NCBI GenBank assembly: GCA_045592105.1
Contig: JAZNUB010000023.1
Span: 1-18,384, forward strand
Length of the DNA stretch: 18,384 nt
From: SIG636 sp045592105
GTDB taxonomy: Bacteria; Bacillota; Clostridia; Oscillospirales; CAG-382
Reading direction: 5' to 3'
In this document: positions 14,001 to 18,384 of the stretch, piece after piece
Numbering within the stretch: position 1 is the first letter of the stretch
Layout: each line of letters begins with the position of its first letter
Position numbers and translations under genes: made by a program
The notes under the pieces: model-generated
Database searches by the model: none
What the model was told of the DNA's origin: nothing
What the model saw: only the letters and a program-made list of their open reading frames with translations

Positions 14001-14975
14001 ATGCAAAAAATTGACTTTGTTGCAGAAGCACAATCGGTTTTTGAAAAAGAGTTAAATGCTATTATAAAAACAAAGCAGTGTTTAGATAAAAACTTTAATC
14101 AAATTGCAACTTTGATATACGAGTGTAACGGCAAAGTGATTTTAACAGGGATGGGTAAACCGGGGCATATCGGTACAAAAATTGCAGCAACATTTGCAAG
14201 CTTGGGTATACCTGCGTTTTTTATGCATCCTGGTGAAGCAATGCACGGTGATCTTGGGATGGTTGAAAGACAAGACATAGTTATTCTAATGAGTTATAGT
14301 GGTGAAAGTACCGAGATAACAGCCCTTTTGCCGATACTTTCGGAAATAGGCTGTGCTACTGTTGCCATAACAGGGAAAGATCATTCAACTCTTGCAAATG
14401 GGTGTGCGTATAAGTTTGTTTTTCCACAATTTGATGAAGCTTGTTATATGCATCTTGCACCTACATCCAGTACAACAGCTTTGCTTGTATTAGGAGATGC
14501 TTTAGCTTTGGCTGTTTCAAAAGCGAAGAATTATACTGAGCGTGATTTTGGATTCCATCACCCAGCAGGCTCATTAGGCAAGCGTTTGCTTGTCAAAGTT
14601 AAGGATTTGATGCATTCTGACAAGAAAAACGCTGTTGTGCTAGAAGGCTGTTCGTTGAGAAACGCAATTGTTGAAATGAGCGCAAAGGGGCTTTGTATGG
14701 TTAGCATTGTTGATAATAACGGATGCTTGAAAGGCTTAATCACCGATGGCGATTTGCGCCGCATGCTTGAGAAGAATGTTGATGTGTACACTGAAACGGT
14801 TGACAATGTTATGACGCGTTCACCATTGGCGGTAGATAGTCGCGATATGGCAGTTAATGCTCTTCAATATATGAATGATAAGCACATTACGTGTATGCCT
14901 GTTTTGGACGAAAGCAATGTTGTTGTTGGCGCAATTTTGATGCAGGATATATTAAAGGCGGGGATAATTCAATGA
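14001..14975 (+). CDS. kdsD: Arabinose-5-phosphate isomerase (KdsD/KpsF/GutQ family)
   Basis: KdsD interconverts ribulose-5-P and arabinose-5-P, the committed precursor of Kdo. With this start it has 324 residues, close to the E. coli enzymes (about 328). A SIS domain (about 35-175) shows VILTGMGKPGHIGTKIA (46-62), HPGEAMHGDLGM (76-87) and SYSGESTEI (98-106); HHPAGSLGKRLL (186-197) leads to two CBS domains (about 201-260 and 268-324). The active-site Lys, Glu and His set appears present (Lys60 region, His187). I prefer ATG 14001, with GGAG six bases upstream, over an in-frame ATG at 13971 that would overlap kdsA by 17 bp. It couples to kdsC through an ATGA overlap. Confidence 0.93.
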   Translation: MQKIDFVAEAQSVFEKELNAIIKTKQCLDKNFNQIATLIYECNGKVILTGMGKPGHIGTKIAATFASLGIPAFFMHPGEAMHGDLGMVERQDIVILMSYSGESTEITALLPILSEIGCATVAITGKDHSTLANGCAYKFVFPQFDEACYMHLAPTSSTTALLVLGDALALAVSKAKNYTERDFGFHHPAGSLGKRLLVKVKDLMHSDKKNAVVLEGCSLRNAIVEMSAKGLCMVSIVDNNGCLKGLITDGDLRRMLEKNVDVYTETVDNVMTRSPLAVDSRDMAVNALQYMNDKHITCMPVLDESNVVVGAILMQDILKAGIIQ

Positions 14976-15433
14976 GTGTGAAAATACTTGTAATGGATGT
15001 TGATGGCACTTTAACAGACGGATCCATTTATGTTGGAGCTAATAGCGAGGTAATGAAGAGCTTTAATGTTAAAGATGGCTATGCAATTGCACACATTTTG
15101 CCAACCTTGAGCATAACACCTATCATAATAACGGGCAGAAGTTCAGAGATTGTAGAGAATCGTTGCGAGGAGCTTGGTATAAAGCACTGTTATCAAGGCG
15201 TTTCAAATAAATTAGAAACACTTAAAGATATTTCAAAAAATATGGGGATATCAACTGATGAGATCGCCTATATTGGCGACGATATTAATGATTTGGAGTG
15301 TATAAACTTCTGTTCACTTACTGCGTGTCCGTGCGATGCGGTTGATGAAATTAAAAATGCAGTGTCATATGTTTGCATTGCCGCGGGTGGCAAAGGTGCT
15401 GTGCGTGAATTCGTTGAGTATATATCCAAATAA
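14972..15433 (+). CDS. kdsC: Kdo-8-phosphate phosphatase (HAD superfamily, C0 capless)
   Basis: KdsC removes phosphate from Kdo-8-P to release Kdo. The 153-residue protein has all four HAD motifs: MDVDGTLTDGSIYV (8-21, nucleophile Asp9, acid Asp11), ITGRSS (53-58), Lys80 in GVSNKLETL and IGDDINDLE (101-109). FNVKDGYAI (31-39) and the C-terminal GGKGAVREFVEYI (139-151), which closes a neighbour's active site in the tetramer, are specific to KdsC among HAD phosphatases. It is slightly shorter than E. coli KdsC (188), lacking the N-terminal lead. A longer open frame reaches back into kdsD but the ATG at 14972, with GGCGGGGA upstream, gives the family start. Last gene of the cluster before the IS21 element. 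Confidence 0.93.
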   Translation: MSVKILVMDVDGTLTDGSIYVGANSEVMKSFNVKDGYAIAHILPTLSITPIIITGRSSEIVENRCEELGIKHCYQGVSNKLETLKDISKNMGISTDEIAYIGDDINDLECINFCSLTACPCDAVDEIKNAVSYVCIAAGGKGAVREFVEYISK

Positions 15434-15443
15434 AGGATATAGA

Positions 15444-15481
15444 AGGGTGCTGTAAAAAAGGGTAAAATTTACTACAGCCCT
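15444..15481 (+). terminator. Probable terminator after kdsC
   Basis: AGGGTGCTGTA (15444-15454) pairs with TACAGCCCT (15473-15481) with one bulged base, leaving an 18-base loop rich in A. The following tract (TAAAAACAAATAAATTTTT) has a T run only after 14 bases, so it is a weak or imperfect intrinsic terminator. It lies 10 bp after the kdsC stop. Confidence 0.45.
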
Positions 15482-15572
15482 AAAAACAAATAAATTTTTG
15501 AGGTTTTTTCGCCAATCAAGGATAAGAAAGCAAGAAAGCCTAAAAATTGTGGAAAAACAGTCAAAACAAATG

Positions 15573-15598
15573 GCGGCAGGGCATTTTTGCTCTGTCGC
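15573..15598 (+). other. Hairpin in the kdsC-IS21 gap
   Basis: GCGGCAGGGC (15573-15582) pairs over 10 bp (two G-U) with GCTCTGTCGC (15589-15598) around a six-base loop. The 235-bp stretch 15434-15668 contains this, the preceding terminator and no gene I can support. Function unknown; it may be an extra terminator or an old element scar. Confidence 0.35.
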
Positions 15599-15668
15599 TG
15601 TGTTGGTTTTGTGGAGAACATTTATGTTAAGCGCGTATTAAGCGAAAACTTTTTGGAATAACTGCGTT

Positions 15669-15738
15669 TGAATATTCCGCGGTAAATTGAACACCTGGAC
15701 CGCAGAAGTTGAACAGTGTGACCGATGAAGTTGAAAAG
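15669..15738 (+). repeat. IS21 left terminal repeat array
   Basis: After TGAATAT the repeats TTGAACACC (15687), TTGAACAG (15709) and TTGAAAAG (15731) recur with an exact 22-bp period. These are the presumed IstA binding sites and correspond one to one with those at the right end. Confidence 0.85.
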
Positions 15739-15757
15739 TGGAGAAATACAGGGTAAG

Positions 15758-15790
15758 ATGTTGCTACACGCGAAAGCGTGAATACAACAT
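15758..15790 (+). promoter_or_regulatory. Tetraloop hairpin in the istA leader
   Basis: ATGTTG (15758-15763) / CAACAT (15785-15790) forms the base and CACGC-GAAA-GCGTG (15767-15780) a perfect GNRA-capped top. The stem ends directly before the ribosome site AAGGAGGT (15791-15798) of istA, so it could limit ribosome access or block read-through translation from outside, as IS leaders often do. Confidence 0.45.
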
Positions 15791-15805
15791 AAGGAGGTCA
15801 TAGAT

Positions 15806-17349
15806 ATGACCAATTACCGTGAGATACTGAGGTTGGATAGCCTTGGACTCGACAAAACCCAGATTGCCGAAGACTGCGGATGCTCAAGAACGACAGTTAT
15901 CACTGTGCTGTGGCAGGCAGGAGCAAACGGCATCCGGTATCCGTTGCCTGAAAACATTTCGGACAAAGCTCTCGCGGCAAAGCTGTATCCGTCCATGCCG
16001 GATAAGCCCAGCTACAAAATGCCGGACTACGAGTACGTTCACAAAGAACTCCAACGTAGCGGTGTCACATTGAAGCTGTTATGGCTTGAATATTGCGAAA
16101 AGTGCCGCGAGACCGGAGAGATTCCGTATCAGTCAACGCAGTTCAACAAGTATTACAGCGACTACATCGTCAAAAACAATGCAACTATGCATTTGAATCA
16201 CAAGCCGGGTGAGATCATGCAAGTGGACCGGGCGATACAGCTTGTGTCATCGACACCGTAACCGGCGAGATCATTCCTGCATATCTCTTCGTCTCATCAT
16301 TGCCGTACAGCGGATATGAGTATGCCGAGTCGTTTTTCTCTATGAATCAGGCGTGTTGGATCGCTGCTCATGTCAATGCGTTTCGGTATTACGGTGGCGT
16401 CACCCGCGTTCTGCAATGCGACAACCTGAAAACCGGAGTCATAACCCACGGACGAAGCGAAGTGACGCTGAACAAGGCGTACAGCGAAATGGCAGAGCAT
16501 TACGGCACAGCGATTCTTCCGTGCCGTGTAAGAGTCCCCAAAGATAAAGCCATGGTCGAAGGCACCGTGGGCGTTATCTCAAACTTCATTCTCGGAGCGC
16601 TTCGCAACAGACGTTTTCTGTCCTTGAATAACCTGAACACAGCGGTATTTGAGCGACTGGAGATGTTGAATAAAGCGCCTTTTCAAAAAAGAGACGGCAG
16701 TAGGGCCTCAGAATTCGAGGAAGAAAAGCCCTTTCTGCTGTCTCTTCCTGCAAGACCTTTTGAAATTGCGGAATGGAAGATTACTACGGTAGCACCGAAT
16801 TACCACATTTCCGTGGATAAGCAAAACTATTCGGTTCCATATGAATACATCAAGCAAAAGGTGGATGTACGCATCACCAAATCGACCATTGAGGTCTTCT
16901 TCGGCGGAAACCGTATCTGTTCGCATCCAAGACTTTACGGCAGAGCCAATCAGTACAGCACTGTCGAGGCGCATATGCCGCCTAACCACCAACAATACAT
17001 ACAGTGGAACGGGGACATATTTCGCAAGTGGGCATCTAAGATTGGACACCATACAGAAACTGTGCTTTCTGCTATTCTCAGCGGCTACAAGGTTGAGCAA
17101 CATGGCTACAAATCGTGCATGGGCCTTTTGAAGTTGGCAGACAAATACACACCTGAGCGTCTTGAAAATGCTTGCGCCAAGGCATTGACCTTTACACCGC
17201 GTCCATACCTCAAAAACATACAGGCTATTCTGTCTTCCGGTCAGGATCGCAGTAGTGAACCGACAGAACAGGAAGAAAATCCTGAATCATCGCAATACGG
17301 ATTTACCCGTGGCGCAGAGTATTACACAGGGAGGAAAAACGGATGCTAA
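15806..17349 (+). pseudogene. istA: istA transposase of IS21, inactivated by a 4-bp deletion in the catalytic motif
   Basis: IstA is the DDE transposase. An N-terminal helix-turn-helix (KTQIAEDCGCSRTTVITVL, encoded near 15857-15913) is followed by the integrase-type core. The frame runs from 15806 and breaks at about 16229. It reads GEIMQVD, then two bases (CG), then GDTACVIDTVTGEII in another frame, where intact relatives have VDWAGDT. Exactly four bases are missing. Restoring them gives 1548 nt, a whole 515 residues, normal for IstA. The remaining catalytic residues are visible as LQCDNLKTG (second Asp) and KDKAMVEGTVG (Glu). The lost bases encode the Trp and neighbour directly after the first catalytic Asp. 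Without repair translation stops at 16259-16261. The stop at 17347-17349 overlaps the istB start. Confidence 0.9.
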
Positions 17350-18090
17350 CCGAAAATACCGCAAACAAATTACAGGAAATGGAGCTTGCCGCGATGGCAA
17401 GAGCATTTAAGGCTCAGCTTAGTGATTTCAATGTTGCAGGGTTATCTTTTGAAGATCGCTTTGGACTCCTTGTCGATTAGGAATGGACGTCTCGAAAAAA
17501 CAATCATTTGAAGCGTCTCATCAAAAACGCAAGATTCTCAGAGTACGGCACTTATGTAGAGGATATTGAATACCACGCTGATCGGAATCTTGATGCGGCT
17601 CAAATCGCCCGTCTTTCTACCTGCGACTACATATCCGAACGGCATAATGTCATGCTTTTCGGTGCTACGGGTAGCGGTAAGACATATATTGCTTGTGCGC
17701 TCGGTATGGCTGCCATCCGCAATTTTCTTTCGGTCAGATACGTCAGACTGCCCGAATTGTTTGTTGAACTCGCATTTCGAGAGGTAACGGTACCTTCCGA
17801 AAGATCATACAGCAGTACAAGAAGCCGGCCCTGCTCATCCTTGACGAATGGCTTTTGTATCCGCTCAAGGAAACCGAAGCGAGAGACCTTCTCGAAATTG
17901 CAGAGGCGAGATACAAAAAGGCGTCGACAATATTCTGTTCTCAATTTGACGTTCCCGGATGGACAAGATTGGGGATCCCATACTTGCCGATGCCATTTGT
18001 GACCGCATCGTTCATGATTCTTACAGCATTGTGGTTGACTGCAAAGAGTCCATGAGAAAGAGGAAAGGAGTGCAGGAAACCGATGTATAA
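17343..18090 (+). pseudogene. istB: istB ATPase helper of IS21, inactivated by a stop and two frameshifts
   Basis: IstB is the AAA+ ATPase that directs IS21 transposition. ATG 17343 follows GGGAGG and overlaps istA by 7 bp. Codon 46 is TAG (17478-17480, in the normal LVD-x-EW context). Reading continues in frame with MLFGATGSGKTYIACALG (Walker A). At 17778-17782 one base is missing (ELAF then GNGTFRKII in a new frame), Walker B ALLILDEW follows, and at 17963 four bases are missing (FDVPGW then KIGDPILADAICDRI in a third frame). The end is TAA at 18088-18090. Adding the five missing bases gives 753 nt, or 250 residues, the usual IstB length. Three independent lesions show the element has been inactive for some time. 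Confidence 0.9.
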
Positions 18091-18091
18091 G

Positions 18092-18252
18092 GAGCCTTCG
18101 GCTCATCGGGCTCTGCCCGAACCAGAGGTTTATCGCTCTTGTTTCCAAGTAATGCAAAAGGCGATGCCGCATATCGCTGACATCGCCCATTACTTGTAAA
18201 CCTCACAGGGCGCTCAGGTCGCTCCTCAGCGTTGCACTATCTTCCCTGTGAG
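18092..18252 (+). other. Highly structured non-coding tail of the IS21 element
   Basis: Between istB and the right terminal repeats are nested inverted repeats: GAGCC-TTC-GGCTC (18092-18104), TCGGGC-TCT-GCCCGA (18106-18120), a long interrupted hairpin GAGGTTTA (18125) / TAAACCTC (18197-18204) enclosing CAAGTAATG (18146-18154) / CATTACTTG (18188-18196) and GGCGATG/CATCGCC, then CTCACAGGG (18203-18211) / CCCTGTGAG (18244-18252). No open frame fits. It could stop transcription leaving the IS or be a small RNA or passenger element. IS21 elements do not need such a tail. Confidence 0.6.
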
Positions 18253-18314
18253 TAAAGCATAATTATTGTATCATACAAGTTTTATGATGTCAATGTACAA
18301 CTACTGCGACGATG

Positions 18315-18384
18315 CTGTTCATTTTAAGCGACGGTACTGTTCAACTTCGCCGGCCGTGGGTGTTCAACCGGAGCGCTATATTCA
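18315..18384 (-). repeat. IS21 right terminal repeat array
   Basis: Read on the minus strand from 18384: TGAATAT, then TTGAACACC (from 18367), TTGAACAG (from 18344) and TGAACAG (from 18321). Spacings are 23 and about 22 bp, mirroring the left end with equal total length. The terminal TGAATAT matches the left end base for base, so the element boundary is the last base of the window. Confidence 0.85.

Larger units (their letters stand above)
15669..18384 (+). mobile_element. IS21-family insertion sequence, degenerate (2716 bp)
   Basis: The element is bounded by inverted terminal sequences that both begin TGAATAT and both carry 22-23-bp-spaced TTGAACAC/TTGAACAG repeats, a feature of IS21-family ends (TG...CA). 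Inside lie istA (transposase) and istB (ATPase helper) in the usual order with overlapping ends. Both reading frames are broken, so it should not move by itself, though its ends could be used by an intact copy elsewhere. G+C is clearly higher than in the neighbouring glycan genes (31 of 60 bases at 16501-16560). Since the right end is the final base of the window, the target-site duplication cannot be checked. Confidence 0.93.

Noticed and set aside
15434..15668. A small gene between kdsC and the IS
   Set aside because: Only very short frames without ribosome sites or recognisable motifs. The stretch is mainly hairpins and AT-rich sequence.
16223..16300. Programmed frameshift in istA
   Set aside because: No slippery heptamer is seen at the break, and four bases of conserved coding sequence are missing. 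istB is also broken, so decay explains it better.
1..18384. CRISPR array, tRNA or rRNA genes
   Set aside because: No regular direct-repeat/spacer arrays and no cloverleaf or rRNA-like stretches were found by reading. The only regular repeats are the IS21 end arrays.

Overview
The window looks like chromosome of a low-GC, endospore-forming Firmicute, most likely an anaerobic gut-type Clostridium relative. The reasons are spoIIID, a DUF624/YesL-like membrane protein, strong GGAGG-type ribosome sites and AT-rich genes. A diderm spore-former (Negativicutes-like) cannot be excluded, because a complete CMP-Kdo pathway is present. No lipid A genes are visible here.

Layout. (1) Positions 1-199 hold no gene. 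They contain a hairpin plus A/T tract that is a terminator for minus-strand transcription, then three short hairpins that resemble the right end of an IS200/IS605-type element. (2) Positions 200-3810 (+) are a tight four-gene unit: a two-TM protein, a one-TM secreted-side protein, a DUF624-like membrane protein and a long MalK-type ABC ATPase. A bidirectional terminator at 3827-3864 separates it from the convergent block. (3) Positions 6437-3876 (-) are spoIIID, anmK (anhydro-MurNAc kinase) and an Eis-like acetyltransferase. spoIIID and anmK overlap, so a sporulation regulator is translationally linked to murein recycling. (4) The 6438-6653 intergenic region holds two divergent sigma-A-like promoters with a small dyad between their -35 boxes. 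(5) Positions 6654-15433 (+) are a glycan synthesis and export cluster: a DUF115/GT42-like protein, Wzm-like permease, Wzt-like ATPase with a C-terminal extension, GT2, GT32, GT2, then kdsB-kdsA-kdsD-kdsC. (6) Positions 15669-18384 are one IS21-family element, dead by mutation in both istA and istB. Its right inverted repeat ends on the last base of the window.

How the glycan genes fit together. KdsD makes arabinose-5-P, KdsA condenses it with PEP to Kdo-8-P, KdsC removes the phosphate and KdsB makes CMP-Kdo. No WaaA (lipid A Kdo transferase) and no KpsC/KpsS is present. The Kdo is therefore probably placed in a surface polysaccharide built by the three glycosyltransferases and exported by Wzm/Wzt. 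The DUF115 protein is the only visible candidate for a CMP-sugar-dependent transferase. The Wzt C-terminal domain could read a Kdo-modified chain end, as in known Gram-negative systems with a terminal Kdo. This arrangement is the most interesting candidate system in the window.
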